From assembly GCF_021650975.2 (NCBI RefSeq), contig NZ_CP091285.1, positions 1,426,001 through 1,490,000 of the forward strand: a stretch of DNA of 64,000 nt, given 5' to 3'. Of the stretch, positions 54,032 through 62,143 are shown in pieces. Numbering within the stretch: the stretch's first letter is position 1; every line of letters starts with the position of its first letter. A program made the position numbers and the translations under genes. The stretch is from Flavobacterium jumunjinense. Lineage in GTDB: Bacteria; Bacteroidota; Bacteroidia; Flavobacteriales; Flavobacteriaceae. The notes below the pieces were generated by a model. The model was not told where the DNA came from, did no database searches, and saw nothing but the letters and a program-made list of their open reading frames with translations.

Positions 54032-54570
54032 TCTTCAAACTGATTTTTATAGGCTAAAGCTTGTTTAATATGTGCCAAATGATGATTACAATGCCATGCA
54101 TATAAACTCGCAACTTCTTTTAATTGGAACGATTTTTTAGATTCTGGATGAAAATAGGTTCTTTCCCAATCTTCATTTGTCATTGCATTTAGGATTAAAG
54201 ACCACTTGTAATGAATGGCTTTTAAAATCATCATAGAATGAGAAATATCATCGTTTGAACCATCAACTAAATTTGCCCAGACATCTTCTGCATAAGGTTT
54301 TATAGTTGGATTCTCTTCTGTGAGAGCCAATTTAAATCGCATAAATGCATTGATATGACTATCGGAACAATGATGTACTACTTGTTTGATGTTCCAACCC
54401 TTTGGACGATACAACCAATTTAATTGTTGAATAGTTAAGTTACTAGTTATTGTCTCTACTTCTTTTGGGAAATTAGTAATTGTTGCTATCCAATTTTCTA
54501 ATTCTTTTGTAGAAATGGTGTTTGGTGTTTCAAATTCTCCAATTGGAAATTTTAGTTTTTGTAGATTCAT
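54028..54570 (-). CDS. DinB/YfiT-family metal-dependent protein, possible bacillithiol S-transferase
   Basis: A 180-residue four-helix-bundle protein. Its His ligands fall in the family positions: VVHHCSDSH (about 65-73) and YAWHCNHHLAH (about 157-167). LYRPKGWNIKQVVHH matches the YfiT subgroup, some members of which (BstA) conjugate bacillithiol to electrophiles. The bacilliredoxin at 22.3 kb supports use of bacillithiol in this organism. The role is inferred from family. Confidence 0.85.
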   Translation of the reverse strand: MNLQKLKFPIGEFETPNTISTKELENWIATITNFPKEVETITSNLTIQQLNWLYRPKGWNIKQVVHHCSDSHINAFMRFKLALTEENPTIKPYAEDVWANLVDGSNDDISHSMMILKAIHYKWSLILNAMTNEDWERTYFHPESKKSFQLKEVASLYAWHCNHHLAHIKQALAYKNQFEE

Positions 54571-54625
54571 CTGATTTGTTTTTCTTAGTCTTAATAGAAT
54601 TCAAAAATCTGTTGGGTTTTATCTT

Positions 54626-55105
54626 TCACTTCTTAAAATTAAACACAACTTCTTTTTTAGAATCTTCAAAATAGGCATAGACATTCACTTCATTGTTGGA
54701 TATTTTTTCAAACGTGAAGTTGTCAAAATACATTCTGTTTTTTTCTTTTTTGATGAATCTAAAATCTTCGGATTTGTCTTTTTCTTCCCAACCTTTTAAG
54801 TTACCATCGAAATGTTTAATTTGATACAACAAAGTATTGTCTTTCTCTACAATGTGACCTAATTCATAGAATGCAATTTTACCATCTGAAACGAGTTTGA
54901 AACTAAACAGCATTGAGCCACCAGAGGGTGCACTCCAGTTTTCTTCAAATTGTCCTCCAAACGCTTCTCCTTTCCAATTGCCAGCAAGCCATTTAATGTC
55001 TTCGAGCGTGGCTTTTTCTGAACCTTTTTCATCATTATAATGCAAGGTGTTTTGTGCAAAATTAGAGAAGCATATTAATAAGAAAAGGAAAAGAAGCTTC
55101 TTCAT
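54626..55105 (-). CDS. DUF6265 family exported protein
   Basis: A 159-residue protein with a signal peptide (1-17, before Gln). The mature domain is a small beta-barrel: IKWLAGNWKGEAFGGQFEENWSAP (about 38-61) is the pattern I know from DUF6265. Function unknown; the fold may be lipocalin-like. The start codon overlaps the stop of the GNAT-nitrilase gene by 1 bp. Confidence 0.8.
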   Translation of the reverse strand: MKKLLFLFLLICFSNFAQNTLHYNDEKGSEKATLEDIKWLAGNWKGEAFGGQFEENWSAPSGGSMLFSFKLVSDGKIAFYELGHIVEKDNTLLYQIKHFDGNLKGWEEKDKSEDFRFIKKEKNRMYFDNFTFEKISNNEVNVYAYFEDSKKEVVFNFKK

Positions 55106-56631
55106 TATTTTAGCTTTTTAAGTTGGTACAAATCGTGCCTTCTGTCTTTCATGGTATTTACACTACCATGTTCATGTAGCTCCTTTAATAAGTTAATATC
55201 AACATCTACAATTAATGTCATTTCAGTGTTTGGTGTTGCCTCTGCTTTGATTCCATTACTTGGGAAAGCAAAATCAGAAGGGGTAAACACAGCAGCTTGT
55301 GCATATTGAATATCCATATTATTTACTTTTGGTAAATTACCCACACAACCTGCAATGGCAACATAACACTCATTTTCGATCGCTCTAGCTTGTGCACAAT
55401 GTTTCACACGTGTGTAACCATTCTGTGTGTCTGTAAGGAAAGGAACAAATAAAATATTCATACCTTCATTTGCCATTAAACGCGATAATTCTGGAAATTC
55501 AACATCATAACAAATTACAATTCCAATTTTTCCACAGTCAGTATCGAAAGTTTGAATTATGTCTCCACCGGTCATTCCCCAATGGAAAACTTCATTTGGA
55601 GTGATGTGAATTTTACGATACATTTCATAAGTCCCATCTCTTCTACATAGAAAACCAACATTAAATACGTGTCCGCCTTCTAAATAAGGCATACTGCCAC
55701 TAATGATATTAATATTATAGGATATAGCATATTTTTGAAATTTTTCACGAATAGCATCAGTATGTTTTGCTAATTCCTTTATAGCTTCAGCTTCTGAAAG
55801 ATGATTATAATCTGCCATTAATGGAGCTGTGAATAATTCGGGAAATAAAGCAAAATCGCTTCCATAACCAGAGACAGCATCAATAAAGAATTCGGCTTGT
55901 TCGAATAAAGCGTCTAAGTTGTTCAAGGAGCGCATTTGCCACTGTATTAAACCTAAACGAACAACACTTTTATCTACATTGATTAGTTTTTTGTTGTCTT
56001 CATAATAAATGTTATTCCATTCTAATAATACAGCATATTCTAATGATTCTGAATCTCCTGCTAAATAATTTTTTAGTACACGAACTTCATGGAAATCATT
56101 GCTTAACTGAAAGGATAAAACAGGATCGTATACTTCTTTTTTCTTTACTTTTTCTATGTAAACTTTTGGGGTAATTTCGTTTGCGTATTTTCCATAACTA
56201 GGTATTCTTCCTGCAAAAATAATGGAACGAAGGTTTAATTGTTCACATAATTCTTTTCTAGCGTCGTAAAGTCTTCTTCCTAAACGTAGACCTCTGTAAT
56301 TAGGATTGATAAAAACATCTATGCCATATAAAACATCTCCAAATTCATTATGAGTCGAAAATGTATAGTTTCCTGTAATATCTTTATATGTTTTTGTTTT
56401 GAAGGCAAAATTTTCAGTTACTAAAATAGATAAAGCAGAACCAACAACAACACCGTCTGCTACAATAACCAGTTGTCCTTCTGGAAAAACTTTTAATAGC
56501 TTTTTAATATCGTCTTCTTTCCAATATGAACCTGCCATTTCTGGATATGACTCAATCATTGATTTCTTTAATTCTTTGTAATCTTCAATCTGTAAATTTC
56601 TTAATGCTACTTTCTTAATTGTACTTGACAT
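55105..56631 (-). CDS. Bifunctional GNAT acetyltransferase / carbon-nitrogen hydrolase fusion
   Basis: A 508-residue fusion. Residues about 8-200 form a GNAT domain with the acetyl-CoA loop NYRGLRLGRRLY (about 111-122). Residues about 225-500 form a nitrilase-superfamily hydrolase with the catalytic triad Glu265 (FPELFTAP), Lys340 (YRKIHITP) and Cys374 (ICYDVEFPEL). The same fusion is found in many bacteria. The nitrilase part probably cleaves an amide, but the substrate is not known. First gene of its operon. Confidence 0.94.
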   Translation of the reverse strand: MSSTIKKVALRNLQIEDYKELKKSMIESYPEMAGSYWKEDDIKKLLKVFPEGQLVIVADGVVVGSALSILVTENFAFKTKTYKDITGNYTFSTHNEFGDVLYGIDVFINPNYRGLRLGRRLYDARKELCEQLNLRSIIFAGRIPSYGKYANEITPKVYIEKVKKKEVYDPVLSFQLSNDFHEVRVLKNYLAGDSESLEYAVLLEWNNIYYEDNKKLINVDKSVVRLGLIQWQMRSLNNLDALFEQAEFFIDAVSGYGSDFALFPELFTAPLMADYNHLSEAEAIKELAKHTDAIREKFQKYAISYNINIISGSMPYLEGGHVFNVGFLCRRDGTYEMYRKIHITPNEVFHWGMTGGDIIQTFDTDCGKIGIVICYDVEFPELSRLMANEGMNILFVPFLTDTQNGYTRVKHCAQARAIENECYVAIAGCVGNLPKVNNMDIQYAQAAVFTPSDFAFPSNGIKAEATPNTEMTLIVDVDINLLKELHEHGSVNTMKDRRHDLYQLKKLK

Positions 56632-56651
56632 ATAAATTATTTGGTTTGTAT

Positions 56652-56659
56652 CAAAGATA
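56652..56659 (-). promoter_or_regulatory. Predicted -7 element of the GNAT-nitrilase gene
   Basis: TATCTTTG on the minus strand matches TAnnTTTG, 20 bp before the ATG. Confidence 0.6.
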
Positions 56660-56723
56660 GAAAAAATACTATCCGTTTACAAACGCTTACAATTATTTAC
56701 AACCGAAAGTAAATAGATAACTA

Positions 56724-56755
56724 CCGAATAATTTTTGAAAGCCGAATAATCTTTG
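56724..56755 (+). repeat. 18-bp direct repeat upstream of ssb
   Basis: CCGAATAATTTTTG (56724-56737) and CCGAATAATCTTTG (56742-56755) match at 13 of 14 positions at an 18-bp step. They may be operator half-sites or a duplicated -7 region (the second reads AATCTTTG). A 21-codon ORF (56766-56831) begins just downstream. Confidence 0.5.
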
Positions 56756-56850
56756 CACTGTCGAAATGAAACAAGTGAAATTGTATTATCAACAAGCAAA
56801 TCTTTTATTTGACAAAGAACAAATTATATAAATATTAAATTTTACACGCC

Positions 56851-57174
56851 ATGAAAAACAAAGTGCAATTAATCGGACACGTTGGTCAAGAACCAGAAAT
56901 TAAAACATTAGATGCTGGAAAAAAAATAGCTAATTTATCTATAGCTACTAATGAAGTATATTATCGTGACAATGGTGATAAAGTTGAAAAAACAGAATGG
57001 CACCGTGTTACTGCTTGGGGGAAAACAGCCGATATTATTGAAAAATATGTTACTAAAGGTAAAGAAATAGGTATCGAAGGAAGATTATCAAACAGAAGTT
57101 ATGATGACAAAGAAGGTGTTAAGCGTTATGTTACCGAAATAATAGCGCATGAAGTTTTGCTTTTAGGGAAATAA
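56851..57174 (+). CDS. ssb: Single-stranded DNA-binding protein, short form
   Basis: A 107-residue OB-fold protein: MKNKVQLIGHVGQEPEIK, then ANLSIATNEVYYRDNGDK and KTEWHRVTAWGKTADIIEKYVTKGKEI. It stops straight after the OB fold and lacks the acidic C-terminal tail with the DDDIPF-like tip of the main replicative SSB. It is therefore likely a second, specialised SSB (for example for recombination or stress). The leader carries a direct repeat. Confidence 0.92.
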   Translation: MKNKVQLIGHVGQEPEIKTLDAGKKIANLSIATNEVYYRDNGDKVEKTEWHRVTAWGKTADIIEKYVTKGKEIGIEGRLSNRSYDDKEGVKRYVTEIIAHEVLLLGK

Positions 57175-57180
57175 TTTTCA

Positions 57181-57220
57181 AAAAATAGCCATCGTTTTCT
57201 ACATATCGGTGGCTATTTTT
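57181..57220. terminator. Bidirectional intrinsic terminator
   Basis: A 14-bp stem with one G-T pair (57181-57194 with 57207-57220) and a 12-nt loop lies between the convergent ssb and deacetylase genes. The last two bases overlap the deacetylase stop codon. Confidence 0.82.
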
Positions 57221-58118
57221 AAAATATAGATTTTGCTGCTTTATATGTATTTGCATGAGCATCAATAATAGTTTTAATATCTGGTGAATAACCACCACCC
57301 ATAGAAACTTGTACAGGAATTTGAAATTGAGAACAAAGATTGAATACAATTTCATCTCTTTTTTTGCATCCATCAATAGAACAAGATAGTTTGCCAAGTT
57401 TATCGCTTTCTAAAATATCAACACCAGCTAAATAGAAGATGAAATCTGGTTTTTGTTCATTAATTAGTTTTGGAATTATGCTTTGTATTATCGTTAAAAA
57501 CGCATCATCAGTTGTGTTATTTTCAAATGCAATATCTAAGTCGGATTTTTCCTTTTTGAAAGGGTAATTCGTTTTTCCATGTGTTGAAAAAGTAAAAACA
57601 CTTGAATTTCCTTGAAAAATTTCGGCTGTTCCATTTCCTTGATGTACGTCTAAATCAATTATTAAAATTTTTGTAGCGAATTTTTTATCAAGAAGAAATT
57701 GTGCAGCAATAGCTTGATCGTTTAATAAACAAAAGGCTTCGCCATGAGTAGAATAAGCATGATGAGTTCCACCAGCAATATTAAATGAAACTTTAGTCGT
57801 TAATGCTTTTTGAGCACCGACAATTGTTCCTTCTGCAATTCTTAATTCACGTTCCACTAATGCTGCGGAAAGTGGAAAGCCAATTTTTCGTGCAGATCTA
57901 GGGTTGAGACTTAAGTTTAGTAAATGGTTTACATATTCTTCTGTGTGAATATTTAGTATTGGTTCAATTTTACAGATTTCTGGTTCAAAAAAATCAGAGG
58001 CTTCTGCAATTCCTTCATGTAGTAATTGTTGTGGTAACAATTCATATTTTAACATGGGAAAACGATGTCCTTCGGGTAGAGGATGTTTATATATTGGGTG
58101 ATATGCAATTGGGAACAT
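57219..58118 (-). CDS. Histone deacetylase family protein (class II/acetoin-utilisation type)
   Basis: A 299-residue zinc hydrolase: NIAGGTHHAYSTHGEAFCLLND (about 112-133) holds the paired His of the active site, DLDVHQGNGTAEIF the Asp and His metal ligands, FYLAGVDILESDKLGKL the second Asp, and SMGGGYSP the end of the site. It deacetylates lysine or polyamines; bacterial relatives include AcuC and polyamine deacetylases. It follows the hypothetical gene by 9 bp. Confidence 0.93.
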   Translation of the reverse strand: MFPIAYHPIYKHPLPEGHRFPMLKYELLPQQLLHEGIAEASDFFEPEICKIEPILNIHTEEYVNHLLNLSLNPRSARKIGFPLSAALVERELRIAEGTIVGAQKALTTKVSFNIAGGTHHAYSTHGEAFCLLNDQAIAAQFLLDKKFATKILIIDLDVHQGNGTAEIFQGNSSVFTFSTHGKTNYPFKKEKSDLDIAFENNTTDDAFLTIIQSIIPKLINEQKPDFIFYLAGVDILESDKLGKLSCSIDGCKKRDEIVFNLCSQFQIPVQVSMGGGYSPDIKTIIDAHANTYKAAKSIF

Positions 58119-58127
58119 ATAGGTTTA

Positions 58128-59534
58128 CTATTGAATTCCGTCTTGAAACTTTGTTAATACTATCGCCTTGTTTTTTTTATCATAATGGCATAAAATGTAA
58201 TAGTTGTCAAAAGGGAAATAATGTTCGTATCTGATATTTTTATTATTAGAGGTAAATTGATTTATTTTATCAATGAATAGAGGTTCATTATTTTCAGTTT
58301 CTTCAAAACTAGAATTTAGTACAACTTCAAAAGTGGTATTTTGAATGACTAAATCACCACTAAAAGTATCATAATCAAATCCATTATAACCAGCTGCAAC
58401 AGAAGTCATCGCTAAACCAACTCCAAGTAGTAAATCGCTATTTCTTCTAATGTCTTTAGAGCCTCCAAAAGTAGCAATGTAATTTCCGTTGTAATTATAA
58501 ATTAAAGCTCCAATTTTTGTATTGGAAGTTTTATTGATGAATTTTTTAGTATTCTTTAATTTCCGAGGAGAACTGTTCGAAGTCTGACTATAAAATGTGC
58601 TATTTTTAAAAGGACTTGGGTTAATTTTGTCAATTGTATAGCTGTTAATAAGATTCTTATTCGTGTAATCTAGGATTTGTATTTGGAATATATCTTTATT
58701 AGATTTTAATTGGAACAAATAATTATTAACTAGTAATGAGTTTGATTGTTTTATGTTTTTTTCGGTAGTGTTTTGCAAAAAAACAGATTCATTAACTTCA
58801 AAAGTAGATAAGTTTAATTCTAATACTTGGGTTTTAGTAGTAACATGATCTAGAGTAAAAATGAGTGTGTCGTTGTGTAAATAGTATTTCAATTTACTTG
58901 TTCCTGCTTCAAAAGAATTAAATCCTTTTTTTTCAATTTTGGTTAATCCATATTCCTTGAGTAAATCAGAAATAGTTGTCTTGTTTTGTTTGTCATCTTT
59001 AAAGTTATATTTCGAAAAATCTAAAGTGTTTTTTTGAATTGTTTTCCCTTTTAAAGAGATTAATTGTATTGCTTTTGATTCTTTATCTTCAATTAGAAAA
59101 TAATAGGTTCCTTTTTCTGAAAATTCATTAAATATAAAAGCTTCTTTTAAGTTTACATTTAACTCAATTGTTTTCGTTACTCTATTCTCAAAATCAAATT
59201 CTATTCCTATAATTTCTTCATAATTTTTTGTTGCCCAATACAATATAGGATTATTGTTTTCTAAGAAACTGGAACCTAATAAAAAGTTGTATTCGTTTGG
59301 TTTTTTAATAGTTAAACTGTCAGAGAAGAAAACGGAACTATTAAATCTTGCACCAAAAATAGATTCTTTGTCAGATGCAAAAGTAAAAATTTCGGAAGTA
59401 ATGGGATTAACATTAGTTGTTAATTGATGGTAATCGTTATTTTTTTTAAATTCAAAATTTACATCCGTCAATCGGATTTGGCTAAAAAGTGAAAATGTTA
59501 TAATAAAAAAAAATAAAAAGAAGCTCTTTTTCAT
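58128..59534 (-). CDS. Hypothetical exported protein
   Basis: A 468-residue protein starting with a strong signal peptide (KKSFFLFFFIITFSLFS, before Gln). The rest is rich in Asn, Lys, Thr and Phe with many short beta strands, and has repeated tracts reminiscent of a beta-propeller, but I see no known motif. The ATG at 59534 is used; a TTG two codons upstream is possible. Its promoter element is TATATTTG at 59559-59566 on the minus strand. Confidence 0.65.
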   Translation of the reverse strand: MKKSFFLFFFIITFSLFSQIRLTDVNFEFKKNNDYHQLTTNVNPITSEIFTFASDKESIFGARFNSSVFFSDSLTIKKPNEYNFLLGSSFLENNNPILYWATKNYEEIIGIEFDFENRVTKTIELNVNLKEAFIFNEFSEKGTYYFLIEDKESKAIQLISLKGKTIQKNTLDFSKYNFKDDKQNKTTISDLLKEYGLTKIEKKGFNSFEAGTSKLKYYLHNDTLIFTLDHVTTKTQVLELNLSTFEVNESVFLQNTTEKNIKQSNSLLVNNYLFQLKSNKDIFQIQILDYTNKNLINSYTIDKINPSPFKNSTFYSQTSNSSPRKLKNTKKFINKTSNTKIGALIYNYNGNYIATFGGSKDIRRNSDLLLGVGLAMTSVAAGYNGFDYDTFSGDLVIQNTTFEVVLNSSFEETENNEPLFIDKINQFTSNNKNIRYEHYFPFDNYYILCHYDKKNKAIVLTKFQDGIQ

Positions 59535-59558
59535 GTTCAATTAGAATCAGTTATGAAT

Positions 59559-59566
59559 CAAATATA
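59559..59566 (-). promoter_or_regulatory. Predicted -7 element of the exported-protein gene
   Basis: TATATTTG on the minus strand matches TAnnTTTG, 24 bp before the ATG at 59534. Confidence 0.6.
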
Positions 59567-59625
59567 AAGGAAAAAGAGCTTATTATAAAGTTAAATATTT
59601 TGTAAAACTTATTTCGTAAGGAAAT

Positions 59626-60321
59626 TTATGAATTTAAAACTGTTTTTACATCGCTAATATTTGAAAGCGCTAAAAACTTTTCGTGTTCAACTTTAAAATC
59701 AATTTTTTCATATTCCCAAGTAGTATGGTACGGAATATGAATTCCATAACCACCAATATTTAAAATAGGTAAAACATCCGATTTTAGAGAATTTCCAATC
59801 ATTAAAAAATCTTTCGCTCGAATATCCAAACGACCTAGCATTTTCTCATAATCTATTTCTTTCTTGTCGCTTAAAACTTCAATATGGTGAAAATAATGAC
59901 CTAAACCGGAGTCGTGTAATTTTCTATGTTGGTCTTTTAAATCTCCTTTAGTTGCAACAATTAGTTTGTAATTTCCTTGCAGGGCTTTTAAGACTTCTTC
60001 AACATTGGGTAATAACTCTACAGGCTTTAGTAATAAATCATTACCTATAGCAATTATCTTTTCGATTCCTTTTCCTGATATTTGATGTTTGGTTAATTGT
60101 AAAGCAGTTTCAATCATTGACAATGTAAAAGCTTTAATTCCAAAACCATATAATGGCAAGTTTTTAACTTGGTGATTTAATATTGAACCTAAAATTTCTT
60201 GACTAGAAGCATAATCTTGAAATAATTCGCAAAAACGCTCTTGCGCTTCATCAAAATAAGGTTCGTTGTGCCAAAGCGTATCATCTGCATCGAAAGCTAT
60301 AGTTTTTGGAGAGAAATTCAT
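59626..60321 (-). CDS. HAD family hydrolase
   Basis: A 231-residue haloacid-dehalogenase-fold phosphatase: motif I is FDADDTLWH (about 9-17) with the nucleophile Asp, motif II VATKGDL, motif III Lys in HVEVLSDKKEIDYEK, motif IV FLMIGNSLKSDVLPILNIGG. Subfamily features suggest a small-metabolite phosphatase. The ATG at 60321 is used; the longer frame begins with a TTG and adds ten unconvincing residues. Confidence 0.92.
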   Translation of the reverse strand: MNFSPKTIAFDADDTLWHNEPYFDEAQERFCELFQDYASSQEILGSILNHQVKNLPLYGFGIKAFTLSMIETALQLTKHQISGKGIEKIIAIGNDLLLKPVELLPNVEEVLKALQGNYKLIVATKGDLKDQHRKLHDSGLGHYFHHIEVLSDKKEIDYEKMLGRLDIRAKDFLMIGNSLKSDVLPILNIGGYGIHIPYHTTWEYEKIDFKVEHEKFLALSNISDVKTVLNS

Positions 60322-60416
60322 TGTTTTATTGTTTTTTAGAATGGTGAACAATCAAAATTACTATTTTTGAAATGATAAAGAAAGAATAAAACTAATAAAA
60401 AATTCATTTAAATAAA

Positions 60417-60434
60417 ACTACACTTTAGGGTAAA
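60417..60434. promoter_or_regulatory. LuxR-type box 1, upstream of the E1-like gene
   Basis: ACTACACTTTAGGGTAAA shares 15 of 18 bases with the box at 62041 and is an imperfect palindrome. Its centre lies 37.5 bp upstream of the last base of the -7 element, roughly position -43, where class II LuxR activators bind. Confidence 0.6.
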
Positions 60435-60455
60435 GCACTATGTTTGCATTAGCGC

Positions 60456-60463
60456 TATTTTTG
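60456..60463 (+). promoter_or_regulatory. Predicted -7 element of the E1-like gene
   Basis: TATTTTTG matches TAnnTTTG, 16 bp upstream of the ATG. No -33 TTTG is at the normal distance, which fits activator dependence. Confidence 0.6.
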
Positions 60464-60479
60464 TATTAAAATTAATGAA

Positions 60480-61232
60480 ATGGAAACACGATATAGTAGA
60501 AACAGAATATACCTTACAGAAGAGGAACAAGCTTTAATTAAGGATTACCCTATATTGCTTGGAGGTAGCGGAATTGGTAGTGTAATTGCAGAATGTGCGC
60601 TACGTTTTGGTTTTGAGAATATAACTATTATAGATGGTGATCAGGTTGAATTAACCAACTTGAATAGACAGAACTATACGGAAGAAGATATAGCAGTAGA
60701 TAAAACAGAGGCACTTTTCAAGAGATTAAAACAGATAAACAAGAATGCGAAGATTACCTGCCATAATTGTTTTCTAACGACAGCTAATGTTGAAGAATAC
60801 ATTACAGGTCATAAAATCGCTATTAATGCATTAGATTTCTCGTCTGATGTTCCATTAGTGTTCGACAAAATTTGTCAAGAACAAAACATACCCGTTTTAC
60901 ATCCTTACAATTTAGGATGGGGAGGTTTAGTAACCGTAATTACACCAGATAGTTTATCATTAAGTTCTTTAGCAAAACCCAATGAAAAGTTTAATGAGGT
61001 TAATATGGTAGAATATGCTTCGAGTTATTCCAGATTTTGGGGAAATCCACAAAAATGGTTAGAAGATATTATTGAGGAGTATAAAAACGAAAAAGAAGTT
61101 TTACCGCCACCACAACTTTCTATTGCTTCTTGGATAGTTGCTGCAATGTGTACCCATTTACTTTTTAATATTGCTACAGAAAAAGAATTTAAAATTTTTC
61201 CAGAGTTTTATCTACAAACAATAAACAATTAA
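60480..61232 (+). CDS. ThiF/HesA/MoeB-like E1 enzyme (adenylyltransferase)
   Basis: A 250-residue E1-superfamily protein. LLGGSGIGS (26-34) is the ATP loop, Asp52-x-Asp54 with NLNRQ (60-64) and Lys75 (VDKTEA) complete the nucleotide site, and ALDFSSD (107-113) gives the Mg-binding Asp109. There is no CxxC zinc pair, unlike MoeB and ThiF. Such enzymes adenylate the C-terminus of a small protein or peptide, or a carboxylate metabolite, before thiolation or amidation. No small partner gene is seen here. It meets the LuxR gene tail-to-tail with overlapping stop codons. Confidence 0.88.
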   Translation: METRYSRNRIYLTEEEQALIKDYPILLGGSGIGSVIAECALRFGFENITIIDGDQVELTNLNRQNYTEEDIAVDKTEALFKRLKQINKNAKITCHNCFLTTANVEEYITGHKIAINALDFSSDVPLVFDKICQEQNIPVLHPYNLGWGGLVTVITPDSLSLSSLAKPNEKFNEVNMVEYASSYSRFWGNPQKWLEDIIEEYKNEKEVLPPPQLSIASWIVAAMCTHLLFNIATEKEFKIFPEFYLQTINN

Positions 61233-61988
61233 ATGAGTTTATTGTTTGTAGCATAAGCTACGGCTTCAGAAATATTATTTACTCCTAATTTATCAAACAG
61301 TTTTTTTCTGTGAAACTTAACAGTATCTGGTGAAACAAAAATAGCTTCAGCAATTTCATTAATAGTAAATCCTCTAATTGAAAAGCTTAATACTTCTTTT
61401 TCTCTTTCTGATAATTCTATTTTCCCTTCCGACTTCCAAAAATCACCTTCAAGGTCATATCTAAAAATTTTATTATCTCCTTTTTTAAAGATTCTTATAT
61501 TTCCAGAATCATGTTCGTTAGATAACGAAACAATGCAAATTGCTTTCCAGATTTTACCATCGTTTGTTAGGAATAAAGGAGTTAACTTTTGATTAATTAA
61601 GATCGTTTTTTCCTTCTTGATTTTTTAAATGGAAATCATAAGAAATGGTGTGAAATTTACGATCTTCTATTGGTATTTTCTCATAAAATTCAAAACCGAC
61701 TTCATTTACTTTTAAAAGTAAATCAAGATCTTTTTTAATTACATATTTAAAATAAAATAAATATCCCATTTCTGTAACTTCATCTCCAGTATGTCCACAA
61801 AGAAATAGTGGATTGTCAGAAACGTAATCAAATCCTTTTTTTTGATAATCAATAACATAAATACTATTATAAGTAGTTCTTGATAACGCTTTTATAGGTT
61901 CTAAATAGTTTTCTGTTTGTTTCTGTTCGTCATCAGAAATGTTATTAACTGTATTTTTAAATGAAAAAAAACCGTCTATATCTTCCAT
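61229..61988 (-). pseudogene. PAS-LuxR transcriptional regulator interrupted by a frameshift
   Basis: Residues 1-131 (61593-61988) form the PAS-like sensor part; the LuxR helix-turn-helix (LSEREKEVLSFSIRGFTINE, then VSPDTVKFHRKKLFDKLGVNN) continues in a different frame down to the TAA at 61229. The frames join at a run of six A on the minus strand (61606-61611). With five A the protein reads EGKTILINQKLTP and gives one 252-residue regulator of a type common in Bacteroidota. It could be a real mutation, a sequencing error or phase switching. Confidence 0.82.
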
Positions 61989-62005
61989 GTTTATTTATTT
62001 GTACC

Positions 62006-62013
62006 CAAATATA
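62006..62013 (-). promoter_or_regulatory. Predicted -7 element of the PAS-LuxR gene
   Basis: TATATTTG on the minus strand matches TAnnTTTG, 17 bp before the ATG at 61988. The LuxR-type box at 62041-62058 is centred 43.5 bp upstream, so autoregulation is possible. Confidence 0.55.
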
Positions 62014-62040
62014 AGTTTTTTTTAGAATAAAATCTAGTTT

Positions 62041-62058
62041 ACTACACTTAAGGGTAGT
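62041..62058. promoter_or_regulatory. LuxR-type box 2, between the regulator and acyltransferase genes
   Basis: ACTACACTTAAGGGTAGT matches its own reverse complement at 16 of 18 positions, the best palindrome of the set. It lies between divergent promoters. From its centre to the last base of the weak -7 element TACTATTTTG at 62081-62090 is 40.5 bp. Confidence 0.65.
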
Positions 62059-62143
62059 TTTTATGTAACATGTTCATTACTACTATTTTGGGTAATGGAT
62101 ACCTTGAGTAGGTTGAATAGCTTTGAAAGTAAATCAAGGCATT

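Noticed and set aside
59521-59581. Perfect 12-bp inverted repeat AAGCTCTTTTTC/GAAAAAGAGCTT around the start of the exported-protein gene
   Set aside because: One arm (59570-59581) lies upstream of the -7 element at 59559-59566, so it is not in the mRNA and cannot hide the start codon. The other arm is simply the first codons of the signal peptide.
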